A DNA stretch of 64,000 nucleotides from Candidatus Altimarinota bacterium (GTDB lineage: Bacteria; Patescibacteriota; Gracilibacteria; BD1-5; UBA2023): the NCBI GenBank assembly GCA_028714815.1, contig JAQTLR010000003.1, positions 67,099 to 131,098 on the forward strand, read 5' to 3'. This document shows positions 38,358 through 48,427 of the stretch, one piece after another. The translations under genes were made by a program, and so were the position numbers. The number at the start of each line of letters is the position of its first letter. The stretch's first letter is position 1. The notes below the pieces were generated by a model. That model saw nothing but the letters and a program-made list of their open reading frames with translations. It was not told the origin of the DNA and searched no databases.

Positions 38358-39449
38358 ATGAAAAATAAAACATCACCAACAATTTCGGTATGCCAAGAGT
38401 TTTGAGACTCTGGGGTCTTAGCTTCTATTTGCAAAAAAAAAGAAGAAGATTCTGAAAAAATACTATGAGCACAGCAAGATATAATTCATAATGAAGTGCT
38501 TTTATTACGTTACAAAATCGATGAGGCCTTTCGTCAAATCCAAATCGATCAAGGGCGTAATTTTTTAGATCCATCTCAAAAAAAAGGACACTATATGTCA
38601 ATGGATCATTATCCATTATGATTTTGTCGTGAAATAGCAGTGGTTACAAAAGATATTTTAGCATATTCGTCATCTCCATGCATAAGAATTCCGGTGAAAA
38701 CGGATTCTAGCAAAGATCCTATCAGCAGGGCTATTATACAAAATTTAGTAGCCAAAGAATGAAAACGAGTATGAGAAAAACTATGAAATATCTTAAAGCC
38801 TGCCAGATATAATCAATTGCCCATCAAAAAGACTTTTGGAACGATAAGAGATGATTATTTTCATAATGTAATCCAGATTTGATGATATATATTGGATGTT
38901 GGACTAGATACTATTGAATGAGTCGATAATAAAGTATTATTTACAAAAATCAGTGAGTCTCCATTTAAGGAGATCGCTTCCTATGAACAATATGCCTATG
39001 TGGCAGAAAAATATTGGGGAGTACGTATAATTCCAAATACAGTTTTCCCGAGCATTAGTCCCATGTATCCATTATTAATGGTCGATCATGATGGGAAGAT
39101 CAAAATTTGAGATCCGAATTTACGATTTTTAGACATAATTAATGGATGTCGATTATCTGAAAAATATTTAAAAGAGCATATACAAGAACTTTCAAATATT
39201 CCGGAGGAATGGATGCATGTGCTTTTTTCCGCTATCTCAACAAATGAAACATTGGACATACAGATCCCAACGATACCATCCCAATGGGATTCTCTAGAAA
39301 AACAACTAAAAATTTGGAGAAGAGCCCATAAGAAAGCATTACAATGAGATGATACCGATTTTCATAAAATTATCACAGAAGCTATGCAAATGGTATCCAA
39401 GATTAACACTCTCGATATCAAAGTATCTATTCCTATCAACACTGTATAA
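38358..39449 (+). CDS. Unknown protein, gene saturated with UGA-glycine codons
   Basis: 363 aa, ATG 38358 to TAA. Eleven in-frame UGA codons, including a tandem pair (QI-Gly-Gly-YILDVG), provide about 11 of 19 glycines; the standard code leaves only fragments. The frame is otherwise open, with aspartate/tyrosine-rich globular composition (FREIAVVTKDILAYSSSP, YVAEKYWGVRIIP, LLMVDHDGKIKIGDPN). No signal peptide, membrane segment or family recognised. AT-rich compared with dus and glyS on either side, which suggests later acquisition or relaxed codon selection. Confidence 0.8.
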
Positions 39450-39457
39450 AATCTATT

Positions 39458-39487
39458 TTCTTGCCTTTTTTATTTTTTCCCTATAAT
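39458..39487 (+). promoter_or_regulatory. Promoter of the glyS leader
   Basis: TATAAT at 39482-39487. The -35 is weak: TTCTTG (39458) at 18 bp or TTGCCT (39461) at 15 bp. Confidence 0.45.
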
Positions 39488-39493
39488 ACACTC

Positions 39494-39656
39494 ATACGAT
39501 CTCTTTCGGAAAAGTGCACAGAGTTGGAATCCTGTAGCACCGAATATGCGATCAGAAAGTGTCGTGATAATAATCACGGAATTTGGGTGGAACCGCCGGT
39601 GAAAATTTCAAACTGGTCCCGAAATCTCTTTATAACAGAGGTTTTGGGATTTTTTA
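39494..39656 (+). promoter_or_regulatory. T-box-like leader controlling glycyl-tRNA synthetase
   Basis: The T-box signature GGGTGGAACCGCC is at 39585-39597; its UGGA would pair with a tRNA ending in UCCA, as bacterial tRNA-Gly does. A stem III-like hairpin CGTGATAATAATCACG lies at 39563-39578. A terminator (39618-39655, CCCGAAATCTCT / AGAGGTTTTGGG plus T-run) can be replaced by an antiterminator pairing TTTGGG with CCCGAAA. Stem I is very short, with a hairpin GTGCACAG-loop-CTGTAGCAC whose loop carries GGA (39526-39528), a plausible Gly specifier. T-boxes sense uncharged tRNA. Confidence 0.8.
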
Positions 39657-39676
39657 TTCGTTTACTTTTAGTGTTT

Positions 39677-41089
39677 ATGTCAAATGTGGAAATGAAGGAA
39701 CTTGTCTCCTTCGCAAGTACTCGCGGATTCGTGTATCAGGGATCAGAGATCTATGGAGGGCTTGCGAACGCGTGGGACTATGGACCTATCGGATCTCAAC
39801 TGAAAGAGAATCTGAAAAATATCTGGATCAAGAATTTCGTTCAGGAACGCCCGGATATGACCTTGCTCGATGCGGCGATCTTGATGAATTCCCAAACTTG
39901 GATCACTTCCGGGCATGTCGGAGGTTTCTCTGATCCGCTTATGGATTGCAAGGCTTGCAAACAGCGCCTCCGAGCTGATAAGCTCATCGAGGAATATATG
40001 GAAAAATCTGGAGATACAGAAGTACCTGCAGAATGGGCAGGAGAATCCACTCCAGCAGCGAATCTCACTGCCTATATCGCAAAAAAAGAAATCAAATGCC
40101 CGTATTGCGGGAAAGTAGATTTCAGCGATATCAAAAAATTCAACCTGATGTTCCGGACATTCCAGGGGGTAACGGAAGATTCTTCCGCAACTGTCTATCT
40201 CCGTCCGGAAACCGCTCAAGGGATATTCGTCAATTTTGCGAATATCGTCCGTACATCACGCAAGAAAGTTCCATTCGGAGTAGCGCAGGTCGGGAAAGCA
40301 TTCCGTAATGAGATCACTCCAGGGAATTTCATATTCCGTACCCGGGAATTCGAACAGATGGAAATAGAATTCTTCTGCGAACCGGAATCAGTCGCTCCGG
40401 GAAAACATCTGGAACTTCATGCAAAATGGAAGAGCGATTGTATGGATTTCCTTACTAATACCATCGGTCTTCGTCCGGAACTTCTCCGTTTCCGGGATCA
40501 TGGAGCTGATGAACTCTCTTTTTATAGTGCAGCGACCACCGATATCGAATTCAGATTCCCGTTCGGATGGGGAGAACTCTGGGGAATCGCCGATCGAACG
40601 GATTATGATCTCAATGCTCATATGAAAGAATCGAAACAGGATCTCTCCTATTTCGACCCCTTCACTAATACGAAGTATGTTCCCTATGTTATCGAGCCAT
40701 CACTCGGACTCAATCGGCTCTTCCTTGTGACGCTTCTCAATGCTTACACACAAGTGGAGACAGAGGAGGGTTCCCGGATCATCATGAAATTCAAGCCGTC
40801 CATCGCTCCGATCAAGGTCGCAATCCTCCCGCTCGTGAAGAAACTCGGTGCTGAAGCTATGGAAATATACAAATTCCTCTCTCCGCACTTCATGTGCGAA
40901 TATGATGAAGCAGGGGCTATCGGAAAACGTTATTACCGCATGGATGAGATCGGAGTTCCTTTCTCCATCTGTATAGATAGCGAGAATTACAATCAAGGGC
41001 AACTCACGGTCCGCGACCGTGATACCGGAATCCAGGAGATCGTGAAGATCGAGAATCTGGTTGAATATTTCCGAGACAAAGGATGTTAA
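39677..41089 (+). CDS. glyS: Glycyl-tRNA synthetase (single-chain, class II)
   Basis: 470 aa, ATG 39677 to TAA, no UGA in its own gene. Class II motifs: FRNEITPGNFIFRTREFEQME, LRPETAQGIFVNF and IEPSLGLNR. The insertion has a zinc-like Cys set (CKACKQ, CPYCGK), and an HGTP-type anticodon domain ends the protein. In this organism it must charge both normal tRNA-Gly and the UCA-anticodon tRNA-Gly that reads UGA. The AT-rich segment upstream of the ATG is the T-box leader, not coding. Confidence 0.96.
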   Translation: MSNVEMKELVSFASTRGFVYQGSEIYGGLANAWDYGPIGSQLKENLKNIWIKNFVQERPDMTLLDAAILMNSQTWITSGHVGGFSDPLMDCKACKQRLRADKLIEEYMEKSGDTEVPAEWAGESTPAANLTAYIAKKEIKCPYCGKVDFSDIKKFNLMFRTFQGVTEDSSATVYLRPETAQGIFVNFANIVRTSRKKVPFGVAQVGKAFRNEITPGNFIFRTREFEQMEIEFFCEPESVAPGKHLELHAKWKSDCMDFLTNTIGLRPELLRFRDHGADELSFYSAATTDIEFRFPFGWGELWGIADRTDYDLNAHMKESKQDLSYFDPFTNTKYVPYVIEPSLGLNRLFLVTLLNAYTQVETEEGSRIIMKFKPSIAPIKVAILPLVKKLGAEAMEIYKFLSPHFMCEYDEAGAIGKRYYRMDEIGVPFSICIDSENYNQGQLTVRDRDTGIQEIVKIENLVEYFRDKGC

Positions 41090-41096
41090 GAAATGA

Positions 41097-41141
41097 TCTC
41101 ACAAAAAAATCCATCGCAATGCGATGGATTTTTTTGTGAGA
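41097..41141. terminator. Terminator after glyS
   Basis: 21-bp perfect stem (TCTCACAAAAAAATCCATCGC and complement) with AAT triloop, shared with the convergent LysM gene. Confidence 0.9.
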
Positions 41142-41148
41142 GATTTTT

Positions 41149-42207
41149 TTAATCGGTATAAATATATCCCTTGATAGACGGATCATTCTTTGATACCCTT
41201 CGGATCGTCACTTCATTGAGCCGTCGGTAATTCATATCTTTTATCACTACATCGTCTCCATCTACGTCCACTACGAGCCCTACATGACCATAGTAGGGAT
41301 TATATCCGGAACCTGCAAAGGAAATGATAGCGCCCGGCGCTGGATTATTCCCGGTCGGAACTCCCGCTGCAGCGGCATTCCGAAGCCAAGCATTCGCATT
41401 CCCACGCCAAGTGACGTTCTTATGGTTCGCGACGAAATAGGTACAATTCCCCCAAGCGAATTTATTCCCCTTTCCGGTATACCCCGTTGCATAGGTACGA
41501 GTCGTTTTTATAGCTGGTGCTGCGACTATAGCTTTTTTTATAACCTTTTTCGTGATTACCGGTACTACCTTTGGAGGAGCGATCTTTACCCCCCCAGGGA
41601 TAAGTATCTCCTGTCCGATAAGAAGTTCCTGTTTCAGAGCAAGTTTATTCTGATCGGTGATTTTATTTATATCGACTTTGTATTTCTGGGCAATGCTCTG
41701 TATGGTATCCCCTGCAGCAACGACATAAACGAGTCCTGTCACGGGTGGGATCTGGATAGTATCATTCGGATGAAGGATCGTATCCGCAGTAAAATTATTG
41801 GCCCAAATAATGGAGTTTACGCTCACATTGAATTTTGAGGCGATCCCTCCAAGAGAATCCCCATCCTGAACCGTATAGGAAAGAAGTTTGCTGGTTCCGC
41901 TCACATCACGGGTATCATCCAATGTACTATTGGATTTTATGAACCCCGATTCTTTCGAAAATATGGAAGAATCCTCACTATCGCCTTCATAGGCGGTAAT
42001 GATGGTCGTTTCATCATAATTCCCTACCGCCGTCTCTTCGTTGAGACCGAAAGCTCAAAAAGAGGGGTATATTGGGAGAATGATTACAATAAAAAATGAA
42101 AAAAATTTGAATTTTTTTAAAAGAGAGAAAACTCGTTTCTTATTTAAAGATGGGCTATTACGAGCATGCCTCTTAAGACGGGCTTGAATATTGATTTTAA
42201 GTTTCAT
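41149..42207 (-). CDS. Secreted LysM-CHAP peptidoglycan hydrolase
   Basis: 352 aa, ATG 42207 to TAA. One UGA (PSF-Gly-AFGLNEE) sits at the end of the signal region. The long basic N-region and hydrophobic core (FFSFFIVIILPIYPSFGAFG) form a signal peptide or anchor. Two LysM modules (SYTVQDGDSLGGIASKFN, VYVVAAGDTIQSIAQKYK) precede a CHAP domain with catalytic Cys in FAWGNCTYFVA and His in YYGHVGLVV. It likely cuts cell-wall peptides. Confidence 0.9.
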
Positions 42208-42230
42208 CCAGATATTTTAGGAATAAAAGC

Positions 42231-42270
42231 TCTTTTCCATAGAGAAATGAATATTCCTGTATGGAAAAGA
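42231..42270 (-). terminator. Terminator after rplU
   Basis: TCTTTTCCATA / TATGGAAAAGA stem with an 18-nt loop on the minus strand, followed by a T-rich stretch. Confidence 0.55.
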
Positions 42271-42278
42271 AATTCTCC

Positions 42279-42590
42279 TTATGCAATGGCGGTAACTTCG
42301 AGTTTGGTCTGTTCTGGTCGGAAACCGAAAGTCCGTGCGTAACGTTTCTTTGATTTCATCTTGAAAACACGGATTTTTTCTCCTCGGAAGTCTTCGAGGA
42401 CCTTAAGAGAAACTTTCGCTCCGTCTACCACAGGAGTCCCTATTTTTACAATAGCTCCGTCTTCACTGGAAACAAGAAGTGGCTGCACTTCCATAGTGGA
42501 TCCTATCTCTGTATTCTGATTATCTACCTCGATAATATCTCCTACCTTTACAGTAAATTGGTTTCCACCGATTTCTACGATCGCAAACAT
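42279..42590 (-). CDS. rplU: 50S ribosomal protein L21
   Basis: 103 aa, ATG 42590 to TAA, no UGA. MFAIVEIGGNQFTVKVGD, then KVSLKVLEDFRGEKIRVFKMKSKKRY and GFRPEQTKLEV are diagnostic. L21 binds 23S rRNA. rpmA usually follows in bacteria but is not here. Confidence 0.95.
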   Translation of the reverse strand: MFAIVEIGGNQFTVKVGDIIEVDNQNTEIGSTMEVQPLLVSSEDGAIVKIGTPVVDGAKVSLKVLEDFRGEKIRVFKMKSKKRYARTFGFRPEQTKLEVTAIA

Positions 42591-42695
42591 GAAATGAAAA
42601 ATGAAAAAATAATTATTAAATTTGTGCAACTATACGAATTCCCCGAGAAAAATCAATTTTATTTACCTACTCGAATTCCTTATTTTCTATCATTA

Positions 42696-42770
42696 TGGTT
42701 GGGGATGAGGGATTCGAACCCCCGAGTGGCGGAGTCAAAGTCCGCTGCCTTACCACTTGGCGAATCCCCA
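42696..42770 (-). tRNA. tRNA-Gln (anticodon UUG)
   Basis: 75 nt, acceptor TGGGGAT/ATCCCCA, anticodon stem-loop GCGGA-CTTTGAC-TCCGC (TTG), T-loop GTTCGAATC, encoded CCA. Confidence 0.93.
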
Positions 42771-42890
42771 AAGTAATCAGGTTCCAAAGAGAATAAACCA
42801 GTATATTTCCTATAGCCTTCTATATTTTTAGCCCGTGTATTATATGTTTTATTTAAAAATGTCAAAAAAATGTATAATTATACTAATAAT

Positions 42891-42919
42891 TTGCTTTATT
42901 TACGAGTTATTGTTATAAT
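42891..42919 (+). promoter_or_regulatory. Promoter of the small HD hydrolase gene
   Basis: TTGCTT (42891-42896) and TATAAT (42914-42919) with an ideal 17-bp spacer, 29 bp before the ATG. Confidence 0.65.
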
Positions 42920-42948
42920 GAACAACAATTATCTTTTATAAAAAAATA

Positions 42949-43545
42949 ATGGATGAACAAAAAATAATCAATAATGTCCTCCGATATGTTCTTGATCTTC
43001 TGGAACCTATCAATCATTATCCATACCACAATATCAATCATACCCTTGATGTCTATACTCGGGTAGGTCACCTCACCGATAAGGAATGAATATACAAGGA
43101 AGATAAAACCGATCTTCTTATCGCCGCCCTTTTCCATGACACCGGCTTCACTGTCCAGTATATGGACAACGAAAAGATCGGTATGGCTATAGCGCGTGCC
43201 TATCTGGAGAAAATCAATTATAAGGAATCCCGTATACAAAAAATAGAACGCCTCATTCTCTCGACCGTCCTTTTTTCCGAGGCACATGATATTCTCGAGG
43301 GAATCATCCAAGATGCTGATCTGGATAATCTCGGACGGAAAGATTGTTTCATTAAAACCCTTCTCGTAAGAAAAGAGCTCAATACTGTGGCTCATATGAA
43401 TATACCAAAAAACAAGTGGATGGAGACAAGCTATAACCTGATACGGACTTTTCAATACAGAACAAGTACCGCAAAATGAGAACGGGATGATATCAAGGCT
43501 GTTAATATATTGAAACTCAAAGAGAAGATCGCACTTAAAAAATAA
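42949..43545 (+). CDS. HD-domain phosphohydrolase
   Basis: 198 aa, ATG 42949 to TAA. UGA=Gly at 43087-43089 (TDKE-Gly-IYKED) and 43477-43479. HD metal ligands are HNINHTLDV, ALFHDTGF and IIQDADLDNLG, arranged as in predicted metal-dependent phosphohydrolases. Substrate unknown, probably a nucleotide. Transcribed alone from a strong promoter, ending in a palindromic terminator. Confidence 0.85.
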
Positions 43546-43569
43546 TCCCGATCGGGATTATTTTTTAAG
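43534..43569. terminator. Bidirectional terminator
   Basis: Perfect 36-bp palindrome around CCCGATCGGG that includes both convergent stop codons (43543-43545 and 43558-43560). Confidence 0.9.
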
Positions 43570-44796
43570 TCGCACATAACTCGTGAATAAAAGTATGGAT
43601 TCAAAGAATAAGATGGTTGATAGTGGTAAAATATCGCTTATGGACCCTATTTGGATGAAATAGTATATGATGGAAAGGATATTGAAGCCTATTCCGATAA
43701 TATGGAGCATATAGAGACTTTTAGTATATTTTATATACCATACATAACTTACCCCGATAAATAAATACGGGAGGAGAAAGATGAAAATAAGATCGTGGAT
43801 AAAAGAGAAATTTCACAAAAGAAAGAATATCTTTGTATACAGAAATAGGATAGTCAAGAGAAAAACAGTATATGAGATGTAATTCTTGAAAAATCTATAC
43901 ACCGCATAATGATAGAGTAGGGATATGCCGAGCACAAGACTATAGAATAAAGGAAGGGAGGATTCAAATAGGATGGTTGCGGTAATAGAAAAAGAAAGAG
44001 TATATCCCATGTATATACCGATGGTTTGAGATATATATCTGAATGGTTTAAAATAAGAGAGCGATGGAAAAATAAAGGTATAGACGATCATGAAAAATGA
44101 TGTCATTATCATGAATATATGCCAAAGAGGGATGATCGGAAAGAGTATTGATGTATAATATCCCGTTACAAGGAAACTATAAAAAAGGAAGATACCGTAC
44201 ATATATTTCTTTTTTTTTCTAAAAAATGGATCAAACAATAAAACACTTAGGAGCGTAATGATGGGGAATATGCTATTTATAACAAAAAACGTGCTAGGAA
44301 TGGTATGTTTACCAATAAAAAAGAGAAGGAAAAAACCATAGATTACAGTAAAAATACTACAGTTTGATCGGAAAATAAGGAAAACGGTTTCATTCCTCTT
44401 CTGGAGAAAGAAGAAAAATATACCGGTGATGACACAGGAAATAAAAAAAGTGATATAATGGAATATTTCAGAAAAATCCGTGAAATCATAGATAAGATTT
44501 ATACTATAGATAAATCCATAGAGGGATATATAAAAAAATAGAAAGGATGCATAATACGATCATTTTTTTAAAAATTCTACGATGTTTTTTATAGGAATCC
44601 TTTTTTCTTTTTTATCATCAGCACTATGATCCCCTTCTTCAATACTCTCTTTTCCGATAAAAAAAGAGAGTATTCTACTGAAATATATAATGAATAGTAT
44701 CGATATTATTCAAAATAGAACACTTTCTATATACTGTCAAAATAGAAAAAAAAAGAGCGTGAAACTTATATTGATAAGAGAAAATAAAAAAACCAT
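43558..44796 (-). CDS. Polytopic membrane protein, last gene of unknown operon
   Basis: 412 aa, ATG 44796 to TAA. Four UGA=Gly codons, so it is invisible as one gene in the standard code. About ten to twelve hydrophobic helices (for example VLFGIISILFIIYF, IFHYITFFISCVITGIFFFFL, LPYLFIGVSYVWYI) with a charged loop (EEGDHSADDKKEKR). It starts 3 bp after the stop of the upstream gene. No transporter motif recognised. Confidence 0.7.
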
Positions 44797-44799
44797 CCC

Positions 44800-46146
44800 T
44801 TAGAAGTTAAGTTGTAGAAAGATACAGAAGAATGCAAAAATTCCTACATATCCTAAAAGATAGGAATTATTTTTTATGATTCTTGTAAGGAAAGAAAAAA
44901 ATGAAAGGATGACGAGAAGGAATAATACAGAATAATTAAAAGAATGGAATCACCCGAGAGAAAAGTATATGAAAAATAGCGAATATACGAATATATTGTA
45001 TATCATATAATCTCCTGATGTTTTTAATAGAAAAATACCTATATCAGTATAATATTGCAATCACTTGACTATGCTCGTATAAGAAAATTTCACGTTTTTG
45101 ATACGTTTTTCTATGAGTTGTATATTTTGGATAATAAGTCTTTTCCGTATAGAAAGACGTACTATCCTATCTTTTTGAAAGAAGATAGTAGCTAAAAAAA
45201 GGTCTTTTTGTACAATCCGAAGTTTTTCCTTATAAAGATTGAGCTCCCGGAGATTTTTATAAAAAATAAATGATTGTGTATCGATCTTCTTTTCTTCTGA
45301 TGGAGCTTCTTTTTTTGTGAAAAAATTACGGATCATATCCTTGATGACACGCTGTATTTTTAATGATACGTCTGTTTCCGGATTACGAATCTTCACTCAT
45401 GAACCGAACCTCTTTAAAAGATCATTGGTTTCTTTGAGAAATTCTTGTTTCTCCCCGATTTTATTCGATTGGATAAGCTCCAATTCCAATTCTCCGATTT
45501 TTATAAGAGCATTTTCTGAAACAATCCGAAGTTTATCGATATTAGTGGTATTCTTTAATTGTTTCAGGGTTGCCAAGAAATCATGAAGCCGCATCTTCCT
45601 TTCGGAATCTATATATTGACCATAGGTATTCAATATCGTTTCTATTTTCTGAAGGATCTTATCTATGAGAAGGTAATATCTCTGTATTTCTTTACCAACA
45701 AACGTATCGGAAATATCGGAATAGGCTGCTTGAACTTGTGTGGTTTGCTCTATCTTTTCTTCTTTTTTCACCTCTTTTTTCGTATTTTGTTCCAAATACA
45801 GAAGATATCCGGAGTGGATTTTCGAAGTGGTGAATCTTTTTTCCTCTTCTGTCGCATTCTTATCCTCATAAATAGCTACCACCTGATAATGGAGATCATT
45901 CACGAGTTTAATGTACGCCTTGAAAATATCAGTCGATTGAATCTGTCCGCTTTTCTTATTCCCATCGAGGATTATATCGAAATAGAATATATTCCCTTGA
46001 TTCTCTTTCCCTTCCACCTGTTTGATCTCGATGATAGAATATCCCTGTCTATGAAGCGCTTGTCGGGCTTCTTCCAGGGAATTGTATTGTACAATCATCT
46101 CTACCTTCTGATTGTTTTTCGCACAGATAGCTTGAAAGCTTTGCAT
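44800..46146 (-). CDS. Coiled-coil protein with C-terminal membrane domain
   Basis: 448 aa, ATG 46146 to TAA. UGA=Gly at 45397-45399, 45061-45063 and 44941-44960 region (FSLG-Gly-FHS). The N-terminal domain (IVQYNSLEEARQALHRQGYSIIEIKQVE) resembles a short N-domain of GspF/PilC-like proteins. Then come a middle of mixed and helical segments (IQRYYLLIDKILQKIETIL, IKIGELELELIQ), a Lys/Arg-rich helical region and two or three membrane helices. The PilC similarity is weak and hydrophobic segments are few, so this is only suggestive. Confidence 0.65.
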
Positions 46147-46153
46147 ATTATAT

Positions 46154-46375
46154 TTAAGAGATAGTATTTTTAAGATCTTGTAATCATCACTTTGCTGTTT
46201 TTATGGTTTCTTGTATCTTTTTTTGACGAGCAAGTCATGGAAGTCACTCAAAAAGTTTTGCAACCACCTGTTGATTTTCCGGATTCTTTTCAAAAAAATC
46301 AGAAAATCATTCTTTCACCTTCCGAAGAGAAAATTGAAAATTTTCCTGAAGGGAATTAATGATATCTTTACTCAT
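46154..46375 (-). CDS. Small protein, gene invisible without UGA=Gly
   Basis: 73 aa, ATG 46375 to TAA, with five UGA codons, including a tandem pair near the end (TAK-Gly-Gly-LQDLKNTIS). Amphipathic, highly charged helices (SLRKVKEGFSDFFEKN) are typical of a small partner protein. It fits exactly between its neighbours with 6- and 7-bp gaps, which supports reality. Confidence 0.65.
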
Positions 46376-46381
46376 GATAGA

Positions 46382-46693
46382 TTAGATATTATCGAATAAT
46401 ATATTGAACTCCGTATTATATATTTCCTCTTTTTTTTCCTTTTCCTGTATTTCCCGTATTTTCTCCGTCTGTTTCGCTTGTAAAGCTATTACATCTTTTT
46501 CTTCGAGGATATCTATGAGAGCAGTGAGCTTCTTATAAAAAAGATCCAAGTATTCATCATCGAGTATATCGAGCGACTCAAAATAGAGTTGTTCCTGTTT
46601 CTTATCCAATGCAAGACGAAAAATAACCTCACGGATAACCTGACGTTTTTCATTGTTTTTCGAGAATTTCTTCAAAAGATTTCAGAGAAACAT
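46382..46693 (-). CDS. Small charged protein, first gene of the operon
   Basis: 103 aa, ATG 46693 to TAA. UGA is codon 4 (MFL-Gly-NLLKKF). The protein is helical throughout (REVIFRLALDKKQEQLYFES, KIREIQEKEKKEEIYN), with a probable coiled coil. No family recognised. A good promoter (46731-46758) lies just upstream, so this is the operon head. Confidence 0.65.
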
Positions 46694-46730
46694 TTTTTTT
46701 ATTCCGATTTAAAATAAATCATACGTGTCC

Positions 46731-46758
46731 AGTATATCATTTTTATACGAAATAACAA
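46731..46758 (-). promoter_or_regulatory. Promoter of the four-gene operon
   Basis: On the minus strand TTGTTA (46758-46753) and TATACT (46736-46731), 16-bp spacer, 38 bp before the first ATG. The 370-bp divergent region 46694-47064 is AT-rich and holds this and the opposite promoter; I see nothing else in it. Confidence 0.6.
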
Positions 46759-46982
46759 AATATTTCAATATTTATTTATCCATGATTTATAATAGTATTA
46801 ATTTAATATTTAATAGATAGTAATATATAATATCGATATTCATAAAAAAACCGTTCTCTTTATAAACAACTATCTTATAAAAAGTTTTAAACATTTTTTT
46901 ATGGATAAAACCATAGTGATATCCTATCTAAAAGAAATAAAATACTTTTGAACATTATTTTTATTTAAAAGAAATAAATCAT

Positions 46983-47017
46983 TTGACTTGTTTTTTTAGA
47001 GAAATTCGTACTATAAA
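46983..47017 (+). promoter_or_regulatory. Candidate promoter of the S41 protease gene
   Basis: TATAAA (47012-47017) with TTGTTT 18 bp upstream (46988); a TTGACT at 46983 is also near. 48 bp before the ATG. Confidence 0.45.
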
Positions 47018-47064
47018 ACTTGTGAAGAATGTTTTGTCCTATTTTATCATTTCTTAATAAGATC

Positions 47065-48417
47065 ATGTCGATTTCCCGTAAAAACGTATTCATATATCTC
47101 GTATGTTTCCTTTCTTTCCTTTTCTGAATAATAATAAATACCCTTTTTCCTCTTCGGATATTCGAAGAGCGGGCACAATATTTCATGGATTCGAAATTTT
47201 GAATAAAAACTCCCATTGTTACTCAAAAAAATCAGGATCTAAAAAAAACAACCCCACTAAATCTCGATCTTTTTTATGAAGCATATAAACAGGCATCGGA
47301 AAATTATTATGGATTTGATACCCTCTCTGAAAAAGATCTTGTTTCCGGTATGATAAAAGGGTTCGTTGATTCTTTCTGAGATAAACATAGCGAATATTTC
47401 AATATCGATGAGACAAAGAAATTCAATGAAGTGCTTTCCGGTGATTTCGAGGGAATTGGAGCGGTAATAGAAAAAAACGATTTTTGAGTGGTGATCGAGC
47501 GGATTATCGCAGGATCTCCGGCAAAGGAAGCAGGACTTATCTCAGGGGATATCATCACGAAGGCGAATAATGAAGAACTCAAGGATCTGAGTCTGACGGA
47601 TGCAGTTTCGAAAATACGGGGGAAGGCCGATACGACGGTTAGTTTAGAGGTGATTCGGGCGGGGCAGAAAGAAATCATGACAAAAGTGGTGACACGGAAG
47701 AAGATTGATATCCCCTCCGTGGATGGGAAAATGATCGATGGGACGAGTATCGGGTATATCGCTCTTTCTATTTTCGGGGAGAAAACGGCAGATGATTTCA
47801 ATAAAACCCTTACCGATCTAGAGAATCAGAAAGCGACCGGACTCATCATCGATCTCCGTGATAATGGGGGAGGATATTTGGAAACCGCGGTTTCCATCCT
47901 TTCTAATTTCGTGGAGAAAGATAAGGTTCTTGTGACAACTAAAGAGAAAAATCCATTTCTCAATAGATCTTATTTCTCGTATGGGAATACAGGAAAATCT
48001 CTTCCGATCGTGGTTCTTATAAATGAAAATTCCGCATCTGCATCGGAGATCACTGCCGGAGCCTTAAAAGACTATAATCTCGCGATCCTTGTCGGACAGA
48101 AGAGTTATGGAAAAGGTTCCGTTCAACAACCATTCAATCTTTCTGATGGAAGTGAGATGAAGATAACGGTGGCGAAATGGTATACGCCGAAAGATTATGG
48201 AATCGATAAGATCGGGATCAATCCGGATATCGAAGTGAAATTTGAACCGGAAGATTATGATAAGAAATACGATAGGCAATTGGAAGAAGCAAAAAAAATA
48301 CTCTTTCAATTCATCAAAACCGGAGATAAACAAAAAACCGTGGATGGATACTTGAAGAATAAGGAAGTGCTTCTGAAAAAATCATCGGAAACCGCTTCAG
48401 GATCTCTAGGAAAATAA
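47065..48417 (+). CDS. ctpA: C-terminal processing protease (S41, PDZ)
   Basis: 450 aa, ATG 47065 to TAA. Four UGA=Gly codons, all before position 47490. N-terminal membrane helix (IYLVCFLSFLFGIII), a PDZ domain (GVVIERIIAGSPAKEAGLISGD), and the S41 catalytic Ser in ENSASASEITAGAL with Lys in GQKSYGKGSVQQ. Acts outside the membrane on exported proteins. Usual length for CtpA. Confidence 0.93.
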
Positions 48418-48427
48418 CCTGTAATGG

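Noticed and set aside
39461-39676. Extra N-terminal extension of glycyl-tRNA synthetase
   Set aside because: The in-frame stretch upstream of 39677 is the T-box-like leader with a terminator; the conserved protein starts at the ATG 39677.
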